Shown: positions 51,747 to 60,706, numbered from the stretch's first letter. The stretch is 64,000 nt of DNA from Hymenobacter chitinivorans DSM 11115 (GCF_002797555.1 NZ_PGFA01000002.1:372001-436000), one strand, 5' to 3'. Numbers and translations: made by a program. Notes: generated from the letters alone by a model not told the origin.

Positions 51747-52397
51747 CTACAGGCCGTGGTCGAAGGCGAACTGTAGTAGAGCGGCCATGTTGGGCAGTTC
51801 CAGCTTGTGCATGATGTTGCGGCGGTGGGTGCCCACCGTGAATTCCGACAGCGAGAGCCGGTCGGCAATGTCGCGGGTGGTGAGGCCGGCCCGGATCAGG
51901 CCCACAATTTCCCGCTCCCGGCTCGAAAGCCGGTGCAGGCGCAGCAGGGGCTCGGTAGTAGAGCCGGCCGCGGGAGCCGCGCGGCGGGACCCGAGTGGAA
52001 ACACTTTCTGCCCGGCATGTACGCTCCGGATGGCTTCGAGCAAGTATTCCGCATCGGCCGATTTGGCCACGAAGCCATGGGCTCCGGCGGCGGCCACCCG
52101 CTCAATCAGCTCCGGGGAGGCGGCCGTGCTGAAGACCAGCACCCGCAGCGGCGGATACTGCTGCAGCGTGGGTAGCAGCGTCAGGCCGTCGGGGCCGGGC
52201 AGGTGCAGGTCGAGCAGCACCACGTCGGCGGGCAGCGTGGTGGGCGTGGCCTTGCTCAGCCATTCCAGCAGCGCCGTGCCCGAAGCCAGTTGGCCTACTA
52301 CCATCAGGTCGGGTTGGCCGGCAAACAGCAACGCCAGACTCTGGGTAAGCATCAGGTGGTCGTCGACGATAAGCAGGCGGCAAGGACTAGAGGGCAT
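51747..52397 (-). CDS. NarL/LuxR-family response regulator
   Basis: A 216-residue two-component regulator. The receiver domain (about 6-125) has the acidic pair IVDDH (10-14), the phospho-acceptor aspartate in VVLLDLHLPG (Asp63) and the switch lysine in GFVAKSADAEY. The GerE-type helix-turn-helix (about 155-216) shows LSSREREIVGLIRAGLTTRDIADRLSLSEFTVGTHRRNIMHKL. The start at 52397 (MPSSPCRLLIVDD) is preferred to the ATG 8 codons upstream. It follows the histidine kinase gene by 37 bp and is its likely partner. Confidence 0.93.
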   Translation of the reverse strand: MPSSPCRLLIVDDHLMLTQSLALLFAGQPDLMVVGQLASGTALLEWLSKATPTTLPADVVLLDLHLPGPDGLTLLPTLQQYPPLRVLVFSTAASPELIERVAAAGAHGFVAKSADAEYLLEAIRSVHAGQKVFPLGSRRAAPAAGSTTEPLLRLHRLSSREREIVGLIRAGLTTRDIADRLSLSEFTVGTHRRNIMHKLELPNMAALLQFAFDHGL

Positions 52398-52434
52398 GCA
52401 GGAGCTAGGCGTAAAGAACAAGCGGGGAAGCTAG

Positions 52435-54360
52435 TTAGCAAGGAATTCTGACAACAATGCTACTACCGTGCGGGGAACTATCGATGTAGAGCTGGCCGCG
52501 CAGGTAATCGGCCCGGGCCCGTACCCCGCGCAGACCGATGCCGGGGTGGCGGGCCGGCTCCCGGAAGCCCCGGCCGTTGTCTTCCACCATTATTTCCAGC
52601 TCCGTGGGGTGGCGCAGCAGCTGCACAGCAATGTCGGTGGCCCGGGAGTGGCGAATGGCGTTGTTGAGCAGCTCGGCGGCAATGCGGTAGGCGGTTTGCT
52701 GCATGTTGGTGGGCAGCTCGTCTACGCCAGCGTCGCAGTAGGTACGCACGGCGGGGCTGCCGTGCAGGTTGTGGAGCTTGCCCAGGGAGGCCACCGACTC
52801 GCTCAACGTGCCCAGGCCCGGCTCGGTGGGCAGCAGCGTGTGGCTGTAGGTGCGCACCTCGTCGCGCAGGTGGCGCAGCAGCAGCTCAGTGTGCTGGCCC
52901 ACGGCCGCCGCGGCCGGCGACGTAGCCAGGGCCTCGCGCATGGCCGGGCCCTGCCAGGCCATGTGCAGGGCCGCCAGGTTGGGACCCAGCGCATCGTGTA
53001 GCTCCCGGGCCAGCTGGGCCCGCTCCTCTTCCTGGGCCGCAATCAGGCGGGCACTTTGGGCGTTGCGTTGCCGCAGCTGTCGAATCCTCAGCTTTTCGTT
53101 TTGGCGCAGCGTGTGCCGAAACCGGCCGGTGAGCAGGCCGCTGAGTACCAGCAGCTCCAGCACCAGGCCCCAGGCCAGGGCGTTGGGGCGCACTAGGTTG
53201 AAGTTGGTCAGCCCCAGGTGATTCAGCCAGAACAGCATAAAGCCCACGAAGAAAAAGAAGTAGGTCAGGGCGTAATAGGCGCCCAGCTGCCGGCGCCGGC
53301 GCGACAAAAGCACGCTCAGCAGCGTAACCCAGCTATACAATGCCAGGCCGCCCAGCAGCACTTCGCGCAGCCCGTTGAGCACGGTGGGGTAGGTGGGGCC
53401 AGCTTGCACGGCCTGCGGAAACAGCACGGCATACACCACTACGAAGCCAGTCGCCAGGCCCGCCAGCCAGTTGCCCAGGCGGTAGAGACGGGGCCAGCCG
53501 GCCCGCAGGCGCAAAAAGGACTGCATGATCTGCACGCCGCAGACCGCGGCCAGCAGCAGGAAGTTGAATTGCCCTACCGACCATACCAGCCGATACAGCA
53601 AGTCGGGCAGCACCCAGGCGTCGAAGCCGTCTTCCATCAGCAGGAAAAGCGTGATGCACACCACGTACACCACGTACCAAATGTGGATTCGGTCGCGCAG
53701 GAAGGTGAACAGCACCAGGTTGAACAGGGCACTGCTCACGTAGAAGCCCAGCAGCCAAATCCAGTGCCGCTCGAACGGCGCCTGGACTTCCGAGGCCAGA
53801 AACTGCTCGGTCGTCTCGATGTAGGTAGGCAGGTACAGCGCCCCGGCCCGGTGGTCGACGCGCAGGTAGAGCACGGCCCGCTGCCCGGCTTCCAGGATAA
53901 AGGGAAAACTCAGGGACCGGGCCGGAAAGGGCCGTTTGTCGGCTTCCTGCCAGGAGCTGGCCTGCACCCGCTGAAACTGCTCGTAGCCGTGGGGCCGGAA
54001 GTAGAGCGTGGCGCTGTCGGTAAAATTGTAAATGCTCCAAACGTAGCGGCTGCGCTGGGCCGAGGTGTTGGCCACGGCAATGCGCACCCACACGCGCTGG
54101 TGCAAAAAGCCCAGACTAAGCGCCTTGTGCCAGCGCCCCGTCTGGAAGGCCCCGGCGCGCCAGAGGCTGTCGGCCCGCTCGGGACTGGGCTTCACCGCAA
54201 ACGGCTCGGTGTAGTAGCGGTACACCTCCGACACGTGCCGGTGGTTTTCGTCCTGCAGATACAGCGTGTCGAGCACGGTTTGGTCTTCGGTGGTCTGGGC
54301 CCGGGCGGGCCGGCAGCAGCCCAGCAGGATAAGGCAAAAAACGAGCAGGCGAATGGGCAC
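52435..54360 (-). CDS. 7TMR-DISM sensor histidine kinase
   Basis: A 641-residue sensor kinase. After a signal peptide (LLVFCLILLGCCRPARAQ) comes a 7TMR-DISM extracellular domain (about 35-195, with the pattern LSLGFLHQRVWVRIAVAN and the RPHGYEQFQRV region). Seven membrane helices follow (about 200-410), then a short coiled coil, a HisKA_3 dimerisation domain with the phospho-acceptor His in LARELHDALGPNLAAL (about 454), and a HATPase domain with NNAIRHS and EDNGRGF. This is the NarX/DegS-type kinase architecture that pairs with LuxR-type regulators, as found next to it. The extracellular ligand is probably a carbohydrate or other small molecule, by analogy only. Confidence 0.92.
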   Translation of the reverse strand: MPIRLLVFCLILLGCCRPARAQTTEDQTVLDTLYLQDENHRHVSEVYRYYTEPFAVKPSPERADSLWRAGAFQTGRWHKALSLGFLHQRVWVRIAVANTSAQRSRYVWSIYNFTDSATLYFRPHGYEQFQRVQASSWQEADKRPFPARSLSFPFILEAGQRAVLYLRVDHRAGALYLPTYIETTEQFLASEVQAPFERHWIWLLGFYVSSALFNLVLFTFLRDRIHIWYVVYVVCITLFLLMEDGFDAWVLPDLLYRLVWSVGQFNFLLLAAVCGVQIMQSFLRLRAGWPRLYRLGNWLAGLATGFVVVYAVLFPQAVQAGPTYPTVLNGLREVLLGGLALYSWVTLLSVLLSRRRRQLGAYYALTYFFFFVGFMLFWLNHLGLTNFNLVRPNALAWGLVLELLVLSGLLTGRFRHTLRQNEKLRIRQLRQRNAQSARLIAAQEEERAQLARELHDALGPNLAALHMAWQGPAMREALATSPAAAAVGQHTELLLRHLRDEVRTYSHTLLPTEPGLGTLSESVASLGKLHNLHGSPAVRTYCDAGVDELPTNMQQTAYRIAAELLNNAIRHSRATDIAVQLLRHPTELEIMVEDNGRGFREPARHPGIGLRGVRARADYLRGQLYIDSSPHGSSIVVRIPC

Positions 54361-54480
54361 GGGGAATAGAAGCAGTAGGGTGGAGCAAATAAGCAGAAAA
54401 CGGCAGCTGGTATAGTACTGCCCTCGAGCTGACTACGTTGCGCGGGGACATCATCTGCTATCCTTTGCCGCTTCGAAACG

Positions 54481-54517
54481 CCAACGGCCCGCCTTCCAAA
54501 GAAAAGCGGACCGTTGG
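54481..54517 (-). terminator. Hairpin downstream of the S9 peptidase gene
   Basis: CCAACGGCCCGC (54481-54492) pairs with GCGGACCGTTGG (54506-54517) with one mismatch, immediately after the stop of the minus-strand peptidase gene. There is no strong T run. Confidence 0.5.
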
Positions 54518-54540
54518 GAAACAGAACAGGAAAGCAACAC

Positions 54541-56598
54541 CTACTTAGCCGCCTGGGCTTCGGGCTTGAGCGTGCGGCCCAGCCATTCAAAGAACACCCG
54601 CTGCCAAAGCACCGCGTTCTGGGGCTTCTGAATCCAGTGGCCCTCGCCGGGGAAGTACAGAAAGCGGCTCGGAATGCCGCGCAGCTGGGCCGAGCCGAAA
54701 GCTTCCATGCCCTGGTCTTCGGGCACCCGGAAGTCTTTGCCGCCGTGAATCACCAGAATCGGGGTGTCCCACTTGCCCACGAACTGCTGGGGGTTGAAGT
54801 CGGTGTAGCTCTTGTGCTGCGGCATTTCCCAGGGCGCGGCCCCGATGTCGTGCTTGGCAAAGAACATTTCCTCGGTGCTGGGGTACCAGCTGGTCAGGTT
54901 AAACAGGCCGGCGTGGGCAATAAAGGTTTTGAAGCGACCCTCGTGGTGGCCGGCCAGGTAATACACCGAGTAGCCGCCGTAGGAGGCGCCCACGCAGCCG
55001 CGCCGGTCCTTGTCCACAAACGGCTCCTTGCTCACCTCGTCGATGGCCGAGAGGTAGTCCCGGATGGGCTGCCCGCCCCAGTCGCCGCTGATGCTGTTGT
55101 TCCACTCGGTGCCGAAGCCCGGCAGGCCGCGGCGGTTGGGCGCCACCACGATGTAGCCGTTGGCGGCCATGAGCTGGAAATTCCAGCGGTACGAAAAGCT
55201 CTGGGTAACCGGGCTCTGCGGGCCGCCCTGGCAGTAAAGAAGGGTCGGGTACTTCTTGGCGGGGTCGAAGCCGGGCGGGTAGATGACGTAGACCAGCATC
55301 TGCTTGCCGTCGGTGGTCGTCACCTGCCGGCTTTCCACTTTGCCCATGGTCAGGCCGGTCAGCTCTTCTTTATTAATCGTGGTCAGCGGGGTTTCCTTGC
55401 CGGTTTTCAAATCCACGCGCACCAGGTCGGCGGGGCTGCTGATGGTGGTTTTGTTGGCAACTACCTGGTCTTTGCCGGCCAGCTCAAACGAGTTATAGTT
55501 CTGGGCGCCCTTGGTCAGCTGCTTCACCTTGCCACCCTTGCTGGGCACCGCGAAAATCTGGTCGGTGCCCTGAATGACGCTGGCGAAGTAAATGGTTTTG
55601 CCGTCGGCGCTCCAGCGGATGTTGGCTGCCGCCTGCTCCGAGCCCTTGGTAATATCCGCGCGCTGCTTGGTCTTGAAGTCGTACACCACGATGCCGTTGC
55701 GGTCCGACTCGAAGCCCGGCGTGGCCATACTCAGCCAGGCCACCTTCGAGCCGTCGGGCGAAAACACAGGCTCGGTGTCGTAGCCTTCCAGGCCTTGGCT
55801 CAGGTTTTCGGTTTTGCCCTCCCGGATGCTGTAGAGGTAGATATCGGAGTTGGTGCTTTCGGCCTCGGCCTTGCCCGTGAGCTTGCGCGAGGTGTAGGCC
55901 ACCGAGTAGCCGTCGGGCGAAAACGCCAGCTGCTCGGAGCCGGCCAGGGGCTGCAGGGGCGCGTCAAACTTCTCTCCCTGCATGGCGTCCTTGCCGTAGC
56001 CGGTAGGCTTGCCGTCGGTGCCCACGGGCTGGAAAAACACGTGCGAGACTTTGTAATCGTCCCACACGTTCCAGTGGCGGTAGTTCAAATCGTCGATGAT
56101 GCGGGCGTCGGCCTTGGGCAGGTCGGGGTACCAGTCCTTCACTTCCTTGCCCGTTTTCACGTCCTGGGTGTAGAGGATGAAGTTGCCCTTGGGGGCGTAC
56201 TTGAGGTTGCTCAGGCCCTGGTCCGGGAACTGGCTGAGCTGCTGCTTGCCCGAGCCGTCGGCGTTGATGACGTAGAGCTGGTCGGTGCCGCCCTCGCCCG
56301 AGAGAAAGGTCAGCTTGCCGTCGGGCCGCCAGTTAATCGTGTTTTCCGACACGGCGGGCGTGTTGGTGAGCTGCCGCACGGCCCCGCCGGCCACGGGTAC
56401 CAGGAAAATATCGGCGCTGCCTTTATTGTCGCCCAGGCTGTAGCGCGTCACGGTGAAGGCCACGGTTTTCTGGTCCGGCGACACCTGCATTTCGCCCAGG
56501 CGACCCAGCTGCCAGAGCTTTTCCGGCGTCAGCACCGATTGTTGGGCCGCGGCGGCCAGGGGAAGGAGGGCCAGCGCGGTAAGGAAAGGTTTTCTCAT
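54541..56598 (-). CDS. S9-family prolyl-oligopeptidase-like peptidase (DPP5-like)
   Basis: A 685-residue exported serine peptidase (signal peptide LTALALLPLAAAAQQ). The N-terminal seven-bladed propeller (about 25-400) has TolB-like WD blocks such as NTINWRPDGKLTFLSG and PVFSPDGSKVAWLS. The alpha/beta hydrolase domain (about 430-685) has the nucleophile in GASYGGY (about 538), the acid in HGGKDFRV (about 620) and the His in GEGHWI (about 653). Length and layout match the dipeptidyl-peptidase 5 type of Bacteroidota. The start at 56598 follows the signal peptide although the frame is open far upstream. Likely periplasmic peptide degradation. Confidence 0.88.
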   Translation of the reverse strand: MRKPFLTALALLPLAAAAQQSVLTPEKLWQLGRLGEMQVSPDQKTVAFTVTRYSLGDNKGSADIFLVPVAGGAVRQLTNTPAVSENTINWRPDGKLTFLSGEGGTDQLYVINADGSGKQQLSQFPDQGLSNLKYAPKGNFILYTQDVKTGKEVKDWYPDLPKADARIIDDLNYRHWNVWDDYKVSHVFFQPVGTDGKPTGYGKDAMQGEKFDAPLQPLAGSEQLAFSPDGYSVAYTSRKLTGKAEAESTNSDIYLYSIREGKTENLSQGLEGYDTEPVFSPDGSKVAWLSMATPGFESDRNGIVVYDFKTKQRADITKGSEQAAANIRWSADGKTIYFASVIQGTDQIFAVPSKGGKVKQLTKGAQNYNSFELAGKDQVVANKTTISSPADLVRVDLKTGKETPLTTINKEELTGLTMGKVESRQVTTTDGKQMLVYVIYPPGFDPAKKYPTLLYCQGGPQSPVTQSFSYRWNFQLMAANGYIVVAPNRRGLPGFGTEWNNSISGDWGGQPIRDYLSAIDEVSKEPFVDKDRRGCVGASYGGYSVYYLAGHHEGRFKTFIAHAGLFNLTSWYPSTEEMFFAKHDIGAAPWEMPQHKSYTDFNPQQFVGKWDTPILVIHGGKDFRVPEDQGMEAFGSAQLRGIPSRFLYFPGEGHWIQKPQNAVLWQRVFFEWLGRTLKPEAQAAK

Positions 56599-56752
56599 TG
56601 GGAAACGTGGAAATGGGAATTGCTCAGGAAAGGTAGAAAAACTTCGTCTGCTGCCGGCAGAGCCCCGGCGGCATCCCCTTATTATGTGGTTGATACTGAA
56701 AAATATAGCCGATACATTTAGCCTATTCGCCGCCGCTCTTACCACCTCCGCT

Positions 56753-57511
56753 ATGAAAACCGCACTTCTTATCCTGCTCCTGGCTGCTGCTCTCCCCGGA
56801 CTGGCCCAGACGGCCGCTGTTACGGCCCCGACCGCGCCGCAGCCCAGCATGAAAATGCCGCCCCCGCCGGCGGCCCTGCCCGAAAACGCCACGGCGGCCC
56901 AGAAAGCCGAGTTTGCGCGCCAGTACCTCGATTGGGAGCGGCAGCGCTGGAACTTCCTGCTCACCGACTCCACCGCCCGGGCCCGGATCCTGAACGAGGC
57001 GCCCAACACGCTGCTCGTCGAGGCCGTGAAGGGCCATAAGGCCGGCACCGCCCTGGATGTGGGCATGGGCGAAGGCCGCAACGCGCTGTATCTGGCCCAG
57101 CAGGGCTGGCAGGTCACCGGCGTCGATATTGCCGACCAGGCCCTGGCCTACGCCCAGAAAAAGGCCCAGGTCCTGCACGTCAAGCTCACCACCGTGCAGC
57201 AGGACGCCGACCAGTACGACTGGGGCCAAAACAAGTGGGACCTGATTGTGCTGTCCTATGCCGGGGGCCGCGAGTATGCCCAAAAGGTGCTGCAGGCCCT
57301 GAAACCCGGGGGAATGGTGGTGCTGGAAGGCTTCCACAAGGATGCCACCCAGGTCATGAAAATCGGGGACGGGGTGGTCTACGGCACCGATGAGCTCAAA
57401 AAGCTCTACAGCGCCGCCGGCCTCAAAATCGTACGCTACGAGGAGCCCCTGGGCACCGCCGACTTCGGCAAGCGGCAGGTGCGGTTAGTAAAGCTCGTTG
57501 CCCAGAAGTAA
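56753..57511 (+). CDS. Exported class I SAM methyltransferase-fold protein A
   Basis: A 252-residue protein that combines a signal peptide (MKTALLILLLAAALPGLAQT) with a class I methyltransferase domain (about 75-250). The SAM motif is LDVGMGEGRNALYLAQQGW (101-119), followed by VTGVDIADQAL and the motif-IV-like strand WDLIVLSY. A Pro-rich linker lies at 25-42. SAM is not known in the periplasm, so the export signal is puzzling. It is followed 3 bp later by a paralogue of the same design. The start at 56753 is set by the signal peptide; the frame extends upstream into the peptidase leader. Confidence 0.75.
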   Translation: MKTALLILLLAAALPGLAQTAAVTAPTAPQPSMKMPPPPAALPENATAAQKAEFARQYLDWERQRWNFLLTDSTARARILNEAPNTLLVEAVKGHKAGTALDVGMGEGRNALYLAQQGWQVTGVDIADQALAYAQKKAQVLHVKLTTVQQDADQYDWGQNKWDLIVLSYAGGREYAQKVLQALKPGGMVVLEGFHKDATQVMKIGDGVVYGTDELKKLYSAAGLKIVRYEEPLGTADFGKRQVRLVKLVAQK

Positions 57512-57514
57512 GCC

Positions 57515-58186
57515 ATGAAACAGCTCCTGATTAGTCTGGCCCTTCTTGTGCTGAGCACCACCGTAGCCCGGGCCCAGCAGCCCACGCCGGCCGCTCCGGC
57601 CACCGAGCAGCAACAGCAGCGCGAGAAGTGGAACAAGGTGCTGACCGGCAAGCAGGCCGGCTACGCCTTCAACGAAAAGCCCAACGCCCTACTGGCCGCT
57701 GCCATCAAAGGCCGCCCGCCCGGCAAAGCCCTGGACCTGGGCATGGGGCAGGGGCGCAACACGATATTCCTGGCCCAGCAGGGCTGGGACGCCACCGGCA
57801 TCGACCTGGCCGACGAAGCCGTGGCCCTGGCTGAGCAGCACGCCCGCCAGGCCCACGTCCGGATTCACTCCCTGGTGCAAAGCGTGGGCGACTACGACTT
57901 CGGCACCAACCGCTGGGACCTGATTGCCTGCATTTACTTCGGCCCCCGCGACTACCTGCAGAAAATCAAGGACTCGCTCAAGCCCGGTGGTCTATTTGTG
58001 CTGGAAGGAGCCGAGCAGGGGGCCACCAAAACCCAGCAAATCGGGAGCAGCGTGGTCTTTACCGCCGACGAGCTCCGGCAGATGTTTGCCGGCTACAAGA
58101 TTCTGCGCTGCGATGTGCAAGAAGGCATCAGCGACTTTAAGCTGACCAAAACCCCGCTGATTTATTTCGTCGCGCAAAAGCCCTGA
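57515..58186 (+). CDS. Exported class I SAM methyltransferase-fold protein B
   Basis: A 223-residue paralogue of the preceding protein. Signal peptide MKQLLISLALLVLSTTVARA, Gln/Pro/Ala linker, then the methyltransferase domain with LDLGMGQGRNTIFLAQQGW (about 73-91), ATGIDLADEAV and WDLIACIYFGPRDYLQKIKDSLKPGGLFVLEG. The methyltransferase core is close to that of protein A, so the pair arose by duplication. Translationally adjacent (3-bp gap), so both are probably made from one mRNA. It is followed 25 bp later by a LysR-type regulator gene. Confidence 0.75.
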   Translation: MKQLLISLALLVLSTTVARAQQPTPAAPATEQQQQREKWNKVLTGKQAGYAFNEKPNALLAAAIKGRPPGKALDLGMGQGRNTIFLAQQGWDATGIDLADEAVALAEQHARQAHVRIHSLVQSVGDYDFGTNRWDLIACIYFGPRDYLQKIKDSLKPGGLFVLEGAEQGATKTQQIGSSVVFTADELRQMFAGYKILRCDVQEGISDFKLTKTPLIYFVAQKP

Positions 58187-58211
58187 CCGTTTGGGGCGCT
58201 ACCTTGCGCCC

Positions 58212-59123
58212 ATGCCCGATTTTCGTCTTCGCGTTTTTCAGTCGGTGGCCCGGCACCTGAGCTTTACCAAGGCCGCCCAGGAGCTGTTTATCACCCAGCC
58301 CGCCATTACCAAGCACATCCGGGAGCTGGAGCGCAGCTACGGGCAGCGCCTGTTTGAGCGCCGCGGCAACCGCGTAACCCTTACCGAAGCCGGCCGCCTG
58401 CTGCTGAGCCACGCCGACGCCGTCGAAACCCTGCACCAGCAGCTCACCGACCAGCTCCACGGCCTGCACGCCGAGGCTGCCGGCCGCCTGCGCCTGGGCG
58501 CCAGCACCACCCTGGCCCAGTACGTGCTGCCGCCCATTTTGCCCGGCTTTCAGGCCCGCTACCCCCATGTCGAGCTAATCTTGCACAACGGCAACTCCGA
58601 GCAGATTGCCGAGGCCCTGCTCTACGGCCACATCGACCTGGGCTTCGTGGAGGGCCAGGTCAAAAACCGGGACCTGCACTACGAGCCGCTGATGGATGAC
58701 GAGCTGGTGGCCGTGCGCTGTGCCACGGCAGCCGGCCCCCCGGCGGAGCCCATGCCGCTGCAAAAGGCCCTGGCCCACCCGCTGGTGCTGCGGGAGCGGG
58801 GCTCAGGCACGCTCGAAGTGCTGGAGTTTGCCCTGAAAGCCCACAAGACCAAGCTCTCCGACCTGAAAGTAGCTTTGTACCTGGACAACACCGAAGCCAT
58901 TAAATCCTACCTGGAAGCGGCGCCCGGCTGCCTGGGCTTCGTCTCCAAACGGGCCCTGCACAAGGAGCTGGAGGCCGGCCGCCTTGAAATCGTGCCGGTG
59001 CAGGATTTGGCCCTGCCCCGGCAGTTTGAGGCCGTGTGGCTGCAGGGTCAGCCCCTGCCCGTGCCTGCCCGGCGATTTTTACTCTATGCCCAACAGGTAT
59101 TCGAGAATATTAGTATAACCTGA
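58212..59123 (+). CDS. LysR-type transcriptional regulator
   Basis: A 303-residue LysR-family regulator. The N-terminal winged helix-turn-helix is seen in VARHLSFTKAAQELFITQPAITKHIRELERSYGQRLFERRGNRVTLTEAG (about 9-58). The effector-binding domain begins near 90 (GRLRLGASTTLAQYVLPPIL). The start at 58212 (MPDFRLRVFQSV) follows the family; the ATG 7 codons upstream does not. It is co-directional with and just upstream of yeiH, with palindromes in the gap, so it is likely a local regulator of YeiH, as often seen for the YeiE/YeiH pair. The effector is unknown. Confidence 0.92.
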   Translation: MPDFRLRVFQSVARHLSFTKAAQELFITQPAITKHIRELERSYGQRLFERRGNRVTLTEAGRLLLSHADAVETLHQQLTDQLHGLHAEAAGRLRLGASTTLAQYVLPPILPGFQARYPHVELILHNGNSEQIAEALLYGHIDLGFVEGQVKNRDLHYEPLMDDELVAVRCATAAGPPAEPMPLQKALAHPLVLRERGSGTLEVLEFALKAHKTKLSDLKVALYLDNTEAIKSYLEAAPGCLGFVSKRALHKELEAGRLEIVPVQDLALPRQFEAVWLQGQPLPVPARRFLLYAQQVFENISIT

Positions 59124-59152
59124 GGTAATTACCGATAATCATTTTTGATTAT
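59124..59152. promoter_or_regulatory. Candidate LysR operator upstream of yeiH
   Basis: Two adjacent perfect palindromes: GGTAATTACC (59124-59133) and ATAATCA-N4-TGATTAT (59135-59152). The second has LysR-box-like dyad symmetry and ends at the -33 TTG of the yeiH promoter. Confidence 0.6.
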
Positions 59153-59180
59153 TGAAAGGGGAGGGGGGAGCGTACTTTTG
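59152..59180 (+). promoter_or_regulatory. yeiH promoter
   Basis: TTG (59152-59154), an 18-bp spacer and the perfect box TACTTTTG (59173-59180), 26 bp before the GTG start. Confidence 0.6.
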
Positions 59181-59206
59181 GGGCACTTATTGCTCCCGCC
59201 CCACCC

Positions 59207-60235
59207 GTGAAAGTTTCCCACTCTGCCCCGCCCGTACTGCCGCACCCCGAACACGCCCGGAGTGCTTTTGCCGCTTTTCTGGCCCACCCCTGGCCGGTTT
59301 TGGGCACTACCGTCACGGCCCGGCAGCTGCTGTTTGCCCTGGCCGTGCTCGTGTGCGTGTCGCCGCTGGGCTCCCCGCCGCTGGCGTTGGTGCTGGGCCT
59401 GGTAGTGGCCCTGGCCATCGGCAACCCGTTTCTGGCCCAGAGTCGGCGCGTTACCAGCAAGCTGCTGCAGTGGTCGGTCATCGGGCTGGGCTTCGGTATG
59501 AACGCCCACGCGGCGGTGCAGGCCGGCCGGGAAGGCATTCTATTCACCATTGCTTCCATCACCGGCACGCTCACGCTGGGCTACTTCGTGGGGCGCTGGC
59601 TGAAGCTGAATCCCAAGACTTCCCACCTCATTGCCAGCGGCACGGCTATCTGCGGGGGGAGCGCCATTGCCGCCGTGGGCCCGGTACTGAAGGCCGATGA
59701 GTCGCAGATGTCGGTGGCCCTGGGTGCGGTGTTTATTCTCAATTCCATTGCCCTGTTCGTGTTTCCAATGCTGGGCCACGAGCTGCACCTGAGCCAGAAC
59801 CAGTTCGGCCTCTGGTGCGCCATTGCCATCCACGATACCAGCTCGGTAGTGGGCGCCGCCAGCCACTACGGCGACCAGGCCCTGCAGATTGCCACCACCG
59901 TGAAGCTGGCCCGCGCCCTGTGGATTATCCCGGTGGCCCTGGGCACGGCTGTCCTTTTCAAAACGCCCGGCGCCAAAGTCAAGCTGCCCTACTTTATTCT
60001 GGGCTTTATCGGGGCCATGCTGCTCAATACCTACGTGCCCGCCCTGCAGCCCCTGGCGCCGGTGGTGGTGAAGCTGGCCAAAATCGGGCTGACGCTGACC
60101 TTATTTCTGATTGGAGCCGGCCTCTCGGCCCAGGTGCTGCGCTCGGTGGGCGTGCGGCCCTTCGTACAGGCCGTGCTGCTGTGGCTGGTCATTTCGGGCG
60201 CCTCGCTCTACGCCATTTTGCACACAGTCAGCTAG
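59207..60235 (+). CDS. YeiH-family putative sulfate/sulfite exporter
   Basis: A 342-residue membrane protein of the YeiH/Cons_hypoth698 family with about ten membrane helices. Conserved pieces are RRVTSKLLQWSVIGLGFGMN, SHLIASGTAICGGSAIAAVGPV (glycine-rich, about 140-165), CAIAIHDTSSVVGAASHYG, and TLFLIGAGLSAQVLRSVG near the end. Family members are proposed to export sulfate or other sulfur oxyanions, with limited experimental support. Start GTG at 59207 is the only good start after the promoter. The adjacent LysR gene is a common partner. A perfect palindromic terminator follows. Confidence 0.85.
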   Translation: MKVSHSAPPVLPHPEHARSAFAAFLAHPWPVLGTTVTARQLLFALAVLVCVSPLGSPPLALVLGLVVALAIGNPFLAQSRRVTSKLLQWSVIGLGFGMNAHAAVQAGREGILFTIASITGTLTLGYFVGRWLKLNPKTSHLIASGTAICGGSAIAAVGPVLKADESQMSVALGAVFILNSIALFVFPMLGHELHLSQNQFGLWCAIAIHDTSSVVGAASHYGDQALQIATTVKLARALWIIPVALGTAVLFKTPGAKVKLPYFILGFIGAMLLNTYVPALQPLAPVVVKLAKIGLTLTLFLIGAGLSAQVLRSVGVRPFVQAVLLWLVISGASLYAILHTVS

Positions 60236-60302
60236 CGGCTGCAGTGGCGCAACTTGCAAACGCAACCTCGCGACTCAGAGTCGCGCCAGCTGCCTTAAAA
60301 GC

Positions 60303-60340
60303 TAAAAAGGGCCACTCCCGCGCGGGAGTGGCCCTTTTTA
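60303..60340. terminator. 38-nt perfect palindrome terminator
   Basis: TAAAAAGGGCCACTCCCG (60303-60320) followed by its exact complement to 60340. Symmetric A and T runs allow it to serve yeiH and the convergent small gene at 60363. Confidence 0.92.
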
Positions 60341-60362
60341 ATACTGCGTTCGGCTAGTAATC

Positions 60363-60551
60363 TTACTTATCATCGGCTTGCTTGCGGCCCGAGCCGCTTT
60401 TTTTGCCGCCGCCGTCGTGCTTGTTGACGGTGGCCCAGGCCCGGCGCTCGGCTTCGTCTTCCGAGAGGCCGCGCTTTTCGTAGCCTTCTTCAATGTGTTC
60501 AGCCTGCCGCTTCTGCTTGTCGGTGTAGGCCGATTTGTCTCCTCTTGGCAT
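60363..60551 (-). CDS. Small conserved Lys/Gly-rich protein
   Basis: A 62-residue charged protein with the conserved core SAYTDKQKRQAEHIEEGYE, KRGLSEDEAERRAWATVNK and a Gly/Lys/Ser-rich tail (GGGKKSGSGRK). I recognise this family from many bacterial genomes, often labelled plasmid stabilisation protein, but I know of no solid evidence for that label and no partner gene is here. Two predicted helices and a flexible tail suggest a stress-related or nucleic-acid-associated role. Convergent to yeiH, sharing its terminator. Confidence 0.75.
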   Translation of the reverse strand: MPRGDKSAYTDKQKRQAEHIEEGYEKRGLSEDEAERRAWATVNKHDGGGKKSGSGRKQADDK

Positions 60552-60706
60552 GATTGAAAAGTCGTTTGGTGGAGGTGAAACGCCCCGTGGCGTCCGAAAA
60601 AACTATACGCGGCCCCGGTCGGGGTGTTATGTCGAGCTTGGCCGAAGGGAGTTGCCGGCCGCTGCCTATCTTCGCCCATTCAACACTCTGTCACTCTTTT
60701 GCCGCT

